Positions 48,548-57,240 of a stretch of 64,000 bases of DNA are shown one piece after another. A program made the position numbers and the translations under genes. Each line of letters begins with the position of its first letter. The first letter of the stretch is position 1. Source of the DNA: Trebonia sp035571275 (lineage in GTDB: Bacteria > Actinomycetota > Actinomycetes > Streptosporangiales > Streptosporangiaceae); NCBI GenBank assembly GCA_035571275.1, contig DATMKQ010000105.1, positions 21,684 through 85,683 on the forward strand, in the 5' to 3' direction. The notes beneath the pieces are model-generated. The model was not told where the DNA came from and ran no database searches. It was given only the letters and a program-made list of their open reading frames with translations.

Positions 48548-49924
48548 CTAGTCCCTCGCCCGAGAACGAATCGCGTGAACCGGAACCCGCCTGTTCGCCG
48601 TGTGATCACGACCCTGCCTGGGAACGTGATAACGAGCCTGCCTGGGACCGGCGCCCAGGTGCCTCGCCGAGTGGCGCCCGACCGCCGGCGACATGTGCCG
48701 CCAGCGAAGCGCCAGGCCGATGGCCGCGATGGCACCCAGCCCGCCACCGAGCGCGACCACCGTCGAGGGTGGTACCACCTCGACGGCCGCCCCGGCCACC
48801 AGGAACGCCACCCCCTGACCGACGATCAAGCCGGCGTTGGCTAGCCCGAACGCCTGAGCCCGTTGCTCGTTCGGCACCCGCGCGACGAATGCGGTATTCG
48901 CCGCGATCTGGTACGTCGCGAATGCCCCTGACACCGCGAAGATCGCCATGGAGACGGCCAGCCCCGGCCGCAGCAGGGTCAGCGTGAGGACCGCGCAGGC
49001 GCAGAACGCCATCGGCCCCATCCAGCGCAGCCGGGTCAGCGGCCCCACCTTGGCGACGAACACGGGCATCGTCAGCGCCGACCCGACCTGGGCGGACGCG
49101 ATCAGCAAGCCGACGGCGACGGGTCCACCGCCGAGCCTGTCCGCATACGGCGCCGCGATCCCCTCGGGGAACTCATACAAGGCGGCCAGCCATCCGAGCA
49201 TCACCAGGGTCAGCAGCGCCTTGTCGCCGAACACCACCCGGACGCCCGCGCCCAGCTGAGCCAGCGCGCCGGAACTAGCCCGCGGACTGCTTTTCGCCGC
49301 CGCGGCCGCCCGGGCGCGGATGCCGAACTGGATCACCAGCGCCGAGACGACGAACGTGGCCGCGTCCACGCCGAGCGCGAAACGCGTCCCGACGAGAGCC
49401 ACCATCACGCCGCCCGCGGCGGCGCCCGCCACTATGCCGACACGGAAGGTCGTTTGCATTGTCGCGGCGGCGAGCGCGTAGCGTTCACCCCGCACGACGT
49501 CGGCCAGAACAGCCGACCTCGCGGAATCGAACGGCGGCTGGACCGCCGTCGTCGCGTACAACAGCGCGACGAGGACATCGAGCGGGACCCGCGGGACGAG
49601 CATCGCCGCGACCAGGGCCGCCCTGATCACGTCACACGCGACCATGACCTCCCGCCGCGGCAGCCGGTCGGCCAGGCCGGACAGGAACAGCGCGCCAAGC
49701 ACGTACGGTACGTAGCCGGCGGCGTACGCGACGGCCGCCAGCAGCGGCGACCGAGTCCTGTCATATATAAGGAGCGTCAGGGCCACGAGCGCGAGCCGGT
49801 CACCGCAGACCGACAGGATCTGGGACGCCCACAGCGCGCGGAACTCCCGGACCGCGAACACGTCGGCAAAGGTGGCTCGTCGTGTCGGAGAACTGCCCAC
49901 GGCGACCCCCTCGTCCCGCTTCAT
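48548..49924 (-). CDS. MFS transporter
   Basis: 458 residues from the ATG at 49924; the frame continues upstream to 50014 with further ATG/GTG candidates and no ribosome site anywhere, so the start is uncertain. About 12 helices are predicted, starting FREFRALWASQILSVCGDRLALVALTLLIYD-like sequence and motif A-like LSGLADRLPRREVM. MATMQTTFRVGIVAG-type segments resemble the MdfA/EnTS-like family of macrolide or siderophore exporters. The last ~45 residues after the final helix (from about 48690 down) are Arg/His-rich and less convincing as protein. The substrate is unknown. It is divergent from the sedolisin gene. Confidence 0.8.
   Translation of the reverse strand: MKRDEGVAVGSSPTRRATFADVFAVREFRALWASQILSVCGDRLALVALTLLIYDRTRSPLLAAVAYAAGYVPYVLGALFLSGLADRLPRREVMVACDVIRAALVAAMLVPRVPLDVLVALLYATTAVQPPFDSARSAVLADVVRGERYALAAATMQTTFRVGIVAGAAAGGVMVALVGTRFALGVDAATFVVSALVIQFGIRARAAAAAKSSPRASSGALAQLGAGVRVVFGDKALLTLVMLGWLAALYEFPEGIAAPYADRLGGGPVAVGLLIASAQVGSALTMPVFVAKVGPLTRLRWMGPMAFCACAVLTLTLLRPGLAVSMAIFAVSGAFATYQIAANTAFVARVPNEQRAQAFGLANAGLIVGQGVAFLVAGAAVEVVPPSTVVALGGGLGAIAAIGLALRWRHMSPAVGRHSARHLGAGPRQARYHVPRQGRDHTANRRVPVHAIRSRARD
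48602..48649. repeat. 24-bp direct repeat at the 3' end of the MFS gene
   Basis: GTGATCACGACCCTGCCTGGGAAC-like unit at 48602-48625 and a second copy at 48626-48649 differing at three positions. On the minus strand it encodes the repeated tail VPRQ(A/G)R(Y/D)H of the MFS product. On the plus strand the same bases are open (VITTLPG repeated) behind an AGGAAG, so which strand is coding there is not settled. Confidence 0.7.
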
Positions 49925-50174
49925 CCCATTCGCGCGGCTGCCACGCCGGCGATCCGGCTGGTTACCCAACGGGATCGTCGCAGAAAAAGCGGCATCCATC
50001 CGCCAAATCGTCACAGATGGTACACAGTTGACGGAATAGATTATTGATGACTATTGGTGCATGAAGTCTTGCGGAAAGGGATCAGAAATATAGCTTCTGA
50101 ACGGCCGGTGGCGACTGCCCGGGCACGACAGAATCCCTCTAGGACCGAGAAAACTTTCCACGGGGAGATATCAC

Positions 50175-51779
50175 ATGCCTGACCTTGTGCCGCTCGAGGG
50201 TAGCGAGCGATCGGAATTGCCAGACGCCCGGCCGGCGGGACTGCTGGACATCTACGCGGAGATCTCCGTGACCGTGCTGCTCCGGCGGCGCGCCGAAGTG
50301 CCGGCAGAGCTGATCACCGGACCTGAAACGCTGACCTCAGAGCAGCTCGCGCAGCAGTACGGGTCCGACCCGGCCGACGTCGCGCTGGCCACCGAGGTGT
50401 TCGCGCGGTATGGCGTGACGGTGACCGAGTCCTATCCGGGATCGCGGCGGCTGATGGTGCGCGCGACGATCGAGGAGCTGTCGGAAGTATTCGGCACGAC
50501 GCTAACGCAGGTAGCCAGCCCGCATCCGGACGGCACCCGTTCGGTCGTGCACCGCATGCGGTCCGGCGGCCTGTCCGTTCCCGCCGAGCTCGACGGCATA
50601 GTGACGGCGGTGCTCGGACTTGACGACAGGCCAGTGGCCCGGCCGCAGTTCCGCAGGTTCCCAGGGGGACGGACGCCGGAAGGCATGACCGCCGATGCGG
50701 CGCCGGGTGCCACGGGCAGCCCGCTCACCGCGCTTCAGGTGGCGAGCTTTTACCAGTTCCCGGCCGACACCGACGGCACCGGACAGACGATCGCGATCAT
50801 CGAACTTGGCGGCGGGTACACCGCGAGCGACCTGGACTCCTACTTCAGCGGGCTCGGCCTGGCCACTCCGTCGGTCACCGCGGCCGGCGTTGACTCCGGG
50901 TCGAACTCCCCCGGCCAGCAGGCGGACGGAGAAGTCGAGCTGGACATCGAGGTCGCCGGCGCGGTCGCCCCAGGCGCGGCTCAGGTCGTGTACTTCGCGC
51001 CCAACACTGACCAGGGGTTCATCGACGCGATCTCCCAGGCGGTGCACGCCACGCCGACGCCTATCGTCGTCTCGATCAGCTGGGGCGGATCGGAGGATTC
51101 GTGGTCGCCGCAGAGCAGGACCGCGATGGACACCGCGATCTCGGACGCGGCGGTGCTCGGCACCACGGTCTGCGTGGCGGCCGGCGACAACGGCAGCAGC
51201 GACGACCCGACCAGCCAGACCGGGGTGCACTGCGACTTCCCCGCGTCCAGTCCGCACGCGCTCGCCTGCGGCGGCACCAAGCTAGTCGGTGACGTGAGCA
51301 CGTACACGATCACCTCAGAGGTGGTGTGGAACGAGCTCGCGAACAACGAGGGCGCGGGCGGCGGCGGCGTCAGCGACGTGTTCACCAGCCTGCCTCCGTG
51401 GCAGGAGACCGCTGGCGTCGAGCAAGCGACCGGCGTCGCCAACCCTGGCCGCGCAGTGCCCGACGTGGCCGGCAACGCCGACCCGGTGACCGGCTATCTG
51501 GTCGTCGTCGACGGCCAGCAGCAGCCGGTCGGCGGCACCAGCGCGGTAGCGCCGCTGTGGGCGGGGCTGATCGCCCGGCTCGCCGAGACCACCGGCAAGA
51601 AGTTCGGCCTGCTTCAGCCGCTGATCTACGCGGACGTGACCCCGGGCGTCGCGGCACCCGGCTTCAATGACATCGTGCAAGGCAGCAACGGCGCGTACAC
51701 GGCGGGTCCCGGCTGGGACGCCTGCACCGGCCTCGGCTCGCCGAACGGCGAGGCCCTCCTCACCCTCCTGAGCTCCTAG
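50175..51779 (+). CDS. Sedolisin (peptidase S53, kumamolisin-like) with propeptide
   Basis: 534 residues in the proform layout: an N-terminal pro-kumamolisin domain (about 1-180, YAEISVTVLLRRRAE, RLMVRATIEELSEVFGTTL) and a subtilisin-like catalytic domain. The family triad is visible: E253 and D257 in GEVELDIEVAG, and S456 in GGTSAVAPLWAGL; the oxyanion Asp is D338 in AAGDNGSSDD. The calcium site is FNDIVQGSNGAYTAGPGWDACTGLG near the end. No signal peptide is seen, as in kumamolisin. It is an acid-active endopeptidase, self-processed. Its TAG lies in a CTCCTAGGAG palindrome shared with the convergent pirin gene. Confidence 0.92.
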   Translation: MPDLVPLEGSERSELPDARPAGLLDIYAEISVTVLLRRRAEVPAELITGPETLTSEQLAQQYGSDPADVALATEVFARYGVTVTESYPGSRRLMVRATIEELSEVFGTTLTQVASPHPDGTRSVVHRMRSGGLSVPAELDGIVTAVLGLDDRPVARPQFRRFPGGRTPEGMTADAAPGATGSPLTALQVASFYQFPADTDGTGQTIAIIELGGGYTASDLDSYFSGLGLATPSVTAAGVDSGSNSPGQQADGEVELDIEVAGAVAPGAAQVVYFAPNTDQGFIDAISQAVHATPTPIVVSISWGGSEDSWSPQSRTAMDTAISDAAVLGTTVCVAAGDNGSSDDPTSQTGVHCDFPASSPHALACGGTKLVGDVSTYTITSEVVWNELANNEGAGGGGVSDVFTSLPPWQETAGVEQATGVANPGRAVPDVAGNADPVTGYLVVVDGQQQPVGGTSAVAPLWAGLIARLAETTGKKFGLLQPLIYADVTPGVAAPGFNDIVQGSNGAYTAGPGWDACTGLGSPNGEALLTLLSS

Positions 51780-51782
51780 GAG

Positions 51783-52781
51783 TTACAGGACGTCGTGACC
51801 CGGGTGGGGCTCCTCGGGGACGACCGCGCTGGCCGGCTGGGCGGGGATGGTGCCCAGGCGGCCAGCCTGGAAGTCCTCGAAGGCCTGCACCAGCTCGGCG
51901 CGGGTGTTCATCACGAACGGGCCGTACGCGGCGACCGGCTCCCCGATGGGCTCGCCGCCGAGCAGCAGGATGTCGAGAGACGGGCTGGGTCCGTCCATCT
52001 TCTTGTCCGCCGCGAACGTGATCGAGTCGCCGGGCCCGAACACCGCGAGCTGCCCGGTCCGCACCGGCCGGCGCTCAGCGCCGACCGAGCCGGCGCCTGC
52101 CAGCACGTAGCCGAGTGCGTTGAAGTCGGTGCGCCACGGGATCCGGACCTGCGCGCCGGGCGACACGGTGGCGTGCACCAGCGTGATCGGCGTGTGCGTG
52201 ACGCCGGGCCCGGCGTGCCCGTCGACCTCGCCGGCGATGACCCGGAGCAGGGCGCCGCCGTCGCTGGAGGTGAGCAGGGCGACCTGGCCGGCCCGGATGT
52301 CCTGGTAACGCGGCTGGGTCATCTTCAGCCGCGCGGGCAGGTTGACCCAGAGCTGGAAGCCGTGGAAGAGACCGCCGCTCGCGACCAGCGCCTCGGGTGG
52401 CTCCTCGATGTGCAGAATGCCGCCGCCCGCGGTCATCCACTGCGTGTCGCCGTTGGTGATCAGGCCGCCGCCGCCGTTGGAGTCCTGGTGCCTGAAGACG
52501 CCGTCGATGATGTACGTGACGGTCTCGAAGCCGCGGTGCGGATGCCATGGAGTGCCCTTGGGCTCGCCGGGTGCGTACTCGACCTCGCCCATCTGGTCCA
52601 TGTGCACGAACGGGTCAAGCTGCGGCAGGTCGACCCCGGCGAAGGCCCGGCGCACGGGGAACCCCTCCCCCTCGAAACCAGACGGTGCCGTGGTGACCTT
52701 GAGCACCGGGCGTTCGGCCTGCGGGCCCGGCTCCGTAACCCTCGGCAGGACCAGGAGATTCTCGACCGATACGGCTGGCAT
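51783..52781 (-). CDS. Pirin-family bicupin protein
   Basis: 332 residues with two cupin domains. The metal site of the N-terminal cupin is WHPHRGFETVTYIIDGVFRHQDSNG with H-x-H and further His/Glu (TAGGGILHIEEP). FAGVDLPQLDPFVHMDQMGEVEYAPG opens the pirin fold and GFQLWVNLPARLKMTQPRYQDI follows. The C-terminal cupin (HGWRTDFNALGYVLAGAGSVG-like) is shorter. Some pirins are quercetin dioxygenases or transcription cofactors; the metal-binding residues suggest possible dioxygenase activity. Single gene, convergent with the protease. The TetR gene ends 118 bases upstream of its start on the same strand, so it may be a separate unit. Confidence 0.9.
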   Translation of the reverse strand: MPAVSVENLLVLPRVTEPGPQAERPVLKVTTAPSGFEGEGFPVRRAFAGVDLPQLDPFVHMDQMGEVEYAPGEPKGTPWHPHRGFETVTYIIDGVFRHQDSNGGGGLITNGDTQWMTAGGGILHIEEPPEALVASGGLFHGFQLWVNLPARLKMTQPRYQDIRAGQVALLTSSDGGALLRVIAGEVDGHAGPGVTHTPITLVHATVSPGAQVRIPWRTDFNALGYVLAGAGSVGAERRPVRTGQLAVFGPGDSITFAADKKMDGPSPSLDILLLGGEPIGEPVAAYGPFVMNTRAELVQAFEDFQAGRLGTIPAQPASAVVPEEPHPGHDVL

Positions 52782-52898
52782 GGTTACGCTCCTCTGGGTT
52801 GGCCCGAACTGTCATACCCGGTTCCCGGGCAGCCAACAGGGCCAACGATACATGAACGTTCATCATTCCCGCGTGGGTCTGGAGGCGCTGGGCGGAGG

Positions 52899-53510
52899 TT
52901 ACAGTGGCAGGCCGTTTTCCAGCAGGGCTAGGGCTTCGTCGATGCGCGTGAATTGCTGTTTGCCCATGTCGGCAGGGGTATAGGTGCTCGGCGACAGGAC
53001 CGAGAGCATGACGCCGAAGACGGCGCCGACGTAGGTGCGGACCGCTAGGTCGTCCGCGGGCCTGCCGGTTCGCTTCGCCAGCGCCTCCGCCATCGCGTCG
53101 ATCGTCCGGGCCAGCTCGTCCATGATCCGGGCGCGGATTTCCGGCACGGTGTGGTTCAGCGCCGCGGCCTCGCGCAACTCCTCCCACTCCGCCGGAGTGA
53201 ACGTCTCGATCGCCTCACGGATGGCGGCCCGGACCGCGGCAACCGGCGTCAGCGAGGCGGGCTGGCGGACGAACGCCTCGAGTATCCGGTCGTCCAGGTC
53301 ATCCCGCAGGACGACGTCCTCCTTGGTGGGGAAGTACCGGAAGAACGTAGACGGCGACACCTCGGCGGCCGCCGCGATCTGCTCGACCGTGGTGAGCTCG
53401 TAGCCTTGCTCGCGAAAGAGCCGGAGCGCGTGCTCCCTAATGGAAGCACGCGTCCTGGCCTTTTTGCGTTCACGCAGGCTGGCGTGATGCTTGGCGTCCA
53501 CGTCGGTCAC
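52899..53510 (-). CDS. TetR-family regulator coupled to an MFS exporter
   Basis: 203 residues from a GTG at 53510 that overlaps the exporter stop by four bases (GTGA). The N-terminal helix-turn-helix is standard (TRASIREHALRLFREQGYELTTVEQIAAAAEVSPSTFFRYFPTKEDVVLRDD). The helical C-terminal domain (WEELREAAALNHTVPEIRARIMDELARTIDAMAEALAKRTGR) fits MftR/AcrR-like ligand-binding domains. It probably represses the exporter operon and responds to a substrate drug. No unambiguous operator was found upstream of the exporter; the AT-rich bases near 55140-55190 are the most likely place. Confidence 0.87.
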   Translation of the reverse strand: MTDVDAKHHASLRERKKARTRASIREHALRLFREQGYELTTVEQIAAAAEVSPSTFFRYFPTKEDVVLRDDLDDRILEAFVRQPASLTPVAAVRAAIREAIETFTPAEWEELREAAALNHTVPEIRARIMDELARTIDAMAEALAKRTGRPADDLAVRTYVGAVFGVMLSVLSPSTYTPADMGKQQFTRIDEALALLENGLPL

Positions 53511-55123
53511 GTTCCCATTGTGCCTGCTGGGGCGCTCTGCGTCGTATCCGTCGCTTCCGTCGCCTCCGTCGCCTGCTCCGGCTCGGCGGACGTCGCGGCA
53601 CGGCGGGGCAGGAAGGCGAGCGCGAGCAGCGCGCTGGCCAGCGCTATCCCGCCGCAGGTCCAGAGCATGATGTCCATGCCGTGGATGAACGCCGAGCGCA
53701 CGTCGTCGAGCAGCGAGGCGGAACCGAGACGCTGTGCCACCGCCACACCCCCGGCGACGCTGCTCTTCACCGCCGAGGCGGCGGACGCGGGCAGGCCGTC
53801 CACGTGCAGCCGGCTGGTGTACCCGTTGCTGATCAGCGTGCCGAGCACCGCGACACCGATCGTGGCGCCGACCTGGCGCACCGCGGAGATCAGCGCGCCG
53901 CCCGACGCGCTGCGTTCCTCCGTCAGCGGGCCGACCGCGGCGTTCATCGAGGCTGGCATCGCCATCCCGAGGCCGAGGCCGGTCAGCGCGATCCACAGCA
54001 CCGCGAAGCCCGTCGAGGACCCGAGCCCGGTGAAGGCGCCGATCACCAGGCCGACGGCCATCACGAGGAAGCCCGCGGCGACGGCGTGCTTAGCAGACAG
54101 GCGCGCGTTGCCGACCGTGCCGTCCGGCCGCTTCGGCGCTTCGGTGAGCCTGCTGCCCGCGATCATGCCGACAAGCATCCCCGCGATCAGCGGCAGCAGC
54201 CGCACTCCGCTGCCGAGCGGTGTCGCGCCGCGGACGTCCTGGAAGTACTGCGGCGCCGTGAAGAACAGGCCGAACATCGAGAACGACACCATCGTCATCA
54301 AGATGGTGCCCCACCGGAAGCCCGCCACCCGGAACAGCGCCAGGTCGACGAGCGCCTGGCCGCTGCCCCGCTGGCTGACGAACCGCTCCCACCAGGCGAA
54401 CCCCGCAAGGAGCAGCACGCCCAGGCCGATCGTGCCTAGTGCCAGGGGGTCGGTCCAGCCGTTCTGGCCCGCCCTGATGAAACCGTAGGTGAGCGCGGTC
54501 AACCCGGCGCTTGAGACCACGACGCCAGCGATGTCCAGGCTGGGCCGCCTCGCGGCGCGCGACTCCGGCAGCAGGAGCGTCACGGCGACGAGCGCGATCG
54601 CGACGATCGGCACATTGATAAGGAAGACGGAGCCCCACCAGAAGTGGTCGAGCAGGAAGCCGCCGAGAATCGGCCCGATCGGGTAGCTGACGAAAATGGC
54701 CGCCGCCATCACGGAGATGGCCTTCTGCCGTTCCTCCTCCCTGAACATCACGGGGATCACCGAGATCGCTATGGGGAAGACCGCGGCGGCGCCGATGCCG
54801 AGCACCGCCCGCGCGGCGATGAGCTCGCCGACGCTGACCGAGTAGGCGCACCACACCGAACTCGCGACGAACAGCACAAGCGCGACGAGCAGCACCTTCT
54901 TGCGACCGTACCGGTCTCCGAGCAGTCCCGCGGGCAGGATCAGCGCGGCGATCACCAACGCGTAGGAGTCGGCGATCCACTGCAGGTCGCCTGTTGTCGC
55001 GTGCATCGTAGCGGCGATGGTCGGCAGGGCGAGGCTGAGCACAGTCAGGTCCAGCCCGACAACCAGGACGCTCACGGAGATCGCGGCCATCGCCCACCAG
55101 CGACGGGATCCCGTCTCAACCAT
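53507..55123 (-). CDS. MFS transporter, DHA2 family (14-TMS drug exporter)
   Basis: 538 residues from the ATG at 55123, four codons inside the longest frame; AAGGTGG precedes it. Features of the EmrB/QacA type are VVGLDLTVLSLALPTIAATM, GLLGDRYGRKKVLLVAL (motif A), RAVLGIGAAAVFPIAISVIP and YPIGPILGGFLLDHFWWGSVFLINVP (motif C). About 14 helices are spread over the sequence, and the C-terminal tail is short and Thr/Ala-rich. It exports hydrophobic drugs or quaternary amines by proton antiport. The downstream TetR gene overlaps it, a common autoregulated cassette. Confidence 0.92.
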   Translation of the reverse strand: MVETGSRRWWAMAAISVSVLVVGLDLTVLSLALPTIAATMHATTGDLQWIADSYALVIAALILPAGLLGDRYGRKKVLLVALVLFVASSVWCAYSVSVGELIAARAVLGIGAAAVFPIAISVIPVMFREEERQKAISVMAAAIFVSYPIGPILGGFLLDHFWWGSVFLINVPIVAIALVAVTLLLPESRAARRPSLDIAGVVVSSAGLTALTYGFIRAGQNGWTDPLALGTIGLGVLLLAGFAWWERFVSQRGSGQALVDLALFRVAGFRWGTILMTMVSFSMFGLFFTAPQYFQDVRGATPLGSGVRLLPLIAGMLVGMIAGSRLTEAPKRPDGTVGNARLSAKHAVAAGFLVMAVGLVIGAFTGLGSSTGFAVLWIALTGLGLGMAMPASMNAAVGPLTEERSASGGALISAVRQVGATIGVAVLGTLISNGYTSRLHVDGLPASAASAVKSSVAGGVAVAQRLGSASLLDDVRSAFIHGMDIMLWTCGGIALASALLALAFLPRRAATSAEPEQATEATEATDTTQSAPAGTMGT

Positions 55124-55232
55124 GACAGTCACCACCTTCTGGGAGTTACAACTAAATGAAAGTCACTGCCATAATCTAGACACGCTAACTGGACGGTGTC
55201 AAGCAGGTCCCACGACGGCCAGAACGGCCGGT

Positions 55233-55355
55233 TTAGTCAGCGCGGACGATCGGGCAAGTAACCGCTTGCCGTCCACGGGCGGTGGCGACGCCCCTGGTTG
55301 GCGGTGCGGCGCCCTCGAACGCGAAGACTTTGTGTTCTTTGGGCGCGGTAGCCAT
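55233..55355 (-). CDS. Possible small ORF (40 aa), doubtful
   Basis: A 40-codon frame from ATG at 55355 to TAA at 55233, opening MATAPKEHKVFAFEGA. Third-position G/C is only about 70%, lower than in the surrounding genes, and there is no convincing ribosome site (GGACCGG is near). It is the only plausible gene in the 600-base gap between the exporter start and the ferredoxin gene. The rest of 55124-55725 has nothing I can name; the first ~60 bases probably hold the exporter promoter. I would treat it as unproven. Confidence 0.2.
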   Translation of the reverse strand: MATAPKEHKVFAFEGAAPPTRGVATARGRQAVTCPIVRAD

Positions 55356-55725
55356 GTTTTCCGGTCCGTTTCGCGTTATTTGTGCAGGCCGAACGCGCCC
55401 TAAGACCCTCGCGGATAAACAGCCCGCTGATTTCCGGGGCTGAGCACCGGGTCGGTCCTTGTCCCGTGGGCGCAAGTTCAGCCGCTGGCAACGGCGCTGG
55501 GTACTTGTCTTGCCGATAACGACGTCGTGGTCGCCGGTCAGGGTTTGCTATCGGGCAAATTTCTACGCGGCTCTGAGACGCCTGACCCGACCACTTCCCC
55601 GATCGAAGCCGCGGGACGGGCTCCGGGGGGGCAGGGGGTCTTCCGTGCTGGTTGACCTGCGGTATCCCGGGACGGGGCGGGCAGGAGGCAGGCACGCCGG
55701 GCCGTTCGGGATGATGATCGCTTTC

Positions 55726-55926
55726 TTAGGAGCGCAGGAGGCGGAGGGCGAGCGTGGGGCACGCGCTGACGGCGGCGCGGGCGTCCCGCTCGAGAAAAGG
55801 CGGGACCGGGTGGTCGTCGATGATCGGGTAGCCCCACTCATCCAGCGAGATCAGCTCGGGCAGCAGCTCGGCGCACGCGCCGTGGCCTTCGCATTCGATG
55901 GGGTTGACGATCAGCTTCTCAGTCAT
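55726..55926 (-). CDS. Small ferredoxin ([3Fe-4S]-type)
   Basis: 66 residues with VNPIECEGHGACAELLPELISLDEWGYP and SACPTLALRLL. The spacing C-x-x-H-x-x-C ... C-P with His at the position of the second cysteine is the pattern of actinobacterial [3Fe-4S] ferredoxins that pair with cytochromes P450 or flavoproteins. It begins directly after the NuoF-like stop (TAGATG), with GAGGAGGA ten bases upstream, so expression is coupled. It probably exchanges electrons with the NuoF-like flavoprotein. Confidence 0.9.
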   Translation of the reverse strand: MTEKLIVNPIECEGHGACAELLPELISLDEWGYPIIDDHPVPPFLERDARAAVSACPTLALRLLRS

Positions 55927-57240
55927 CTAGAGCCAGTCCTCCTCCGTGCGGGCCGAACCACGCGGGATCGGCAGGAACGGCTGAGAGTTCGTCGCGGCGC
56001 ACCGGCCCCGTGCGTGGCGGTCGAGTTCGGTCGCGAACGTGATCAGGGCGCTGCCCACGAAGCGCGCCGTGCCGTCGGGATGGTGGCAGGCGCCGCGGCC
56101 GGTGACGAGCCCGGACCAGCGCTCCACATCCACGCGCGCCTGCCGGCGCGGGCGGGGGCCCGCGAGCTCGGCGAGGGCGGCGGCGATGCGCGGCAGCCCG
56201 TTCAGGCAGGGACCGCACTGACCTGCCGATTCAAGCGCGAGATACCGAACGGTCCGGGCCGTCTCCGCGAGACCGCAACGGTCCGCGGGCAGGGTGATCA
56301 GCACGCCCGCGCCGACTCGCGCGCCCACCGCGCTAAGCGACTGATTGTCGAGCGTGAGCCGCGCGGCCTCTTCGGCCGCCGCCCAGGTGCCGTGGTAGCC
56401 GCCGATGAGCACGGCTCCGTCGCGGCTCACCGGGCCGAGCACATCGCGCAGCGGGATGCCCATCGGGACCTCGGCGATCCGCGGGGATCCGTCGGCGCGG
56501 CGGATCGTGCACAGCATCGAGCCGGGCTCGGTCTTCGTGCCCACCTGGCGGAACCAGTGCGGGCCATGCCGCGCGACCAGCGCCAGGTGGGCCAGCGTCT
56601 CGACATTCTGCACGAGGGTCGGAGCACCGCCGAGGCCGCGCTCTGTGACCCGGGGCGGCATGAAGGTCGGTATGGCGGGTCCGCCGCCGAGGTGGTTGAT
56701 CAGCGCGGTCTCCTGGCCGGACAGGAAGCGCGCCGGGGACTCGGCCAGCTCCACGGGAACGCGGTCGATGCCGACGGCCGCGCGTTCGGCCATCGCCTGC
56801 CGCAGCCGCTTCCCGACATCCTCGCGGCGCTGGGCGTGAGTATAGAGAATCGCCTGGTCGGCGCCCGTTGCCTCGGCGGCGAGCTGCAAGCCGTCGAGCA
56901 CCAGGTGCGGTGCCAGCCACAAGAGCGTGGCGTCCTTGTCGCTGGCCGGCTCGCTCTCCGCGCCGTTCGCGATCACGACCGGGCTCCTGCGCCGTTCGCT
57001 GGCCGCGTCGAGGACGGCGGTGAGCTTGCGGTGCACGGGAAAGGCGGCACCGCCCCGGCCGGTCAGGCCGGCCTGCCGCGCGTCCGTGATCAGGCGGCCC
57101 GGCGCGTCCCTGTAGGGCAGGCGGCCGTGCCTGGCGACGTGCGCGCGCAAGTCCTCCTGGTGCTGGCCGCTGACCGGCAGCAGCCGCGGCAGTTCGGTGG
57201 CCGTGCCCTCGGCGGGCATCCCCGTGGTGGCGGCGGTCAT
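55927..57240 (-). CDS. NuoF-like NADH:acceptor oxidoreductase flavoprotein
   Basis: 437 residues from the ATG at 57240, which overlaps the preceding ferric-reductase-like stop by four bases. It follows complex I subunit NuoF/51-kDa: GLTGRGGAAFPVHRKL (FMN/NADH loop), VIANGAESEPASDKDATLL, a middle SLBB-like barrel (FMPPRVTERGLGGAPTLVQNVETLAHLA) and an N1a/N3-type cluster region ALESAGQCGPCLNGLPRI with a distal Cys in GRGACHHPDG. The usual ESCGxCxPC is ESAGQCGPC here, so one of four cluster ligands is missing. It is a soluble NADH dehydrogenase module that may pass electrons to the ferredoxin or to the membrane haem protein. Confidence 0.82.
   Translation of the reverse strand: MTAATTGMPAEGTATELPRLLPVSGQHQEDLRAHVARHGRLPYRDAPGRLITDARQAGLTGRGGAAFPVHRKLTAVLDAASERRRSPVVIANGAESEPASDKDATLLWLAPHLVLDGLQLAAEATGADQAILYTHAQRREDVGKRLRQAMAERAAVGIDRVPVELAESPARFLSGQETALINHLGGGPAIPTFMPPRVTERGLGGAPTLVQNVETLAHLALVARHGPHWFRQVGTKTEPGSMLCTIRRADGSPRIAEVPMGIPLRDVLGPVSRDGAVLIGGYHGTWAAAEEAARLTLDNQSLSAVGARVGAGVLITLPADRCGLAETARTVRYLALESAGQCGPCLNGLPRIAAALAELAGPRPRRQARVDVERWSGLVTGRGACHHPDGTARFVGSALITFATELDRHARGRCAATNSQPFLPIPRGSARTEEDWL

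Noticed and set aside
55233..55355. Small 40-codon frame as a ribosomal peptide precursor
   Set aside because: No maturation enzyme gene nearby, weak ribosome site and atypical codon use; kept only as a low-confidence feature.
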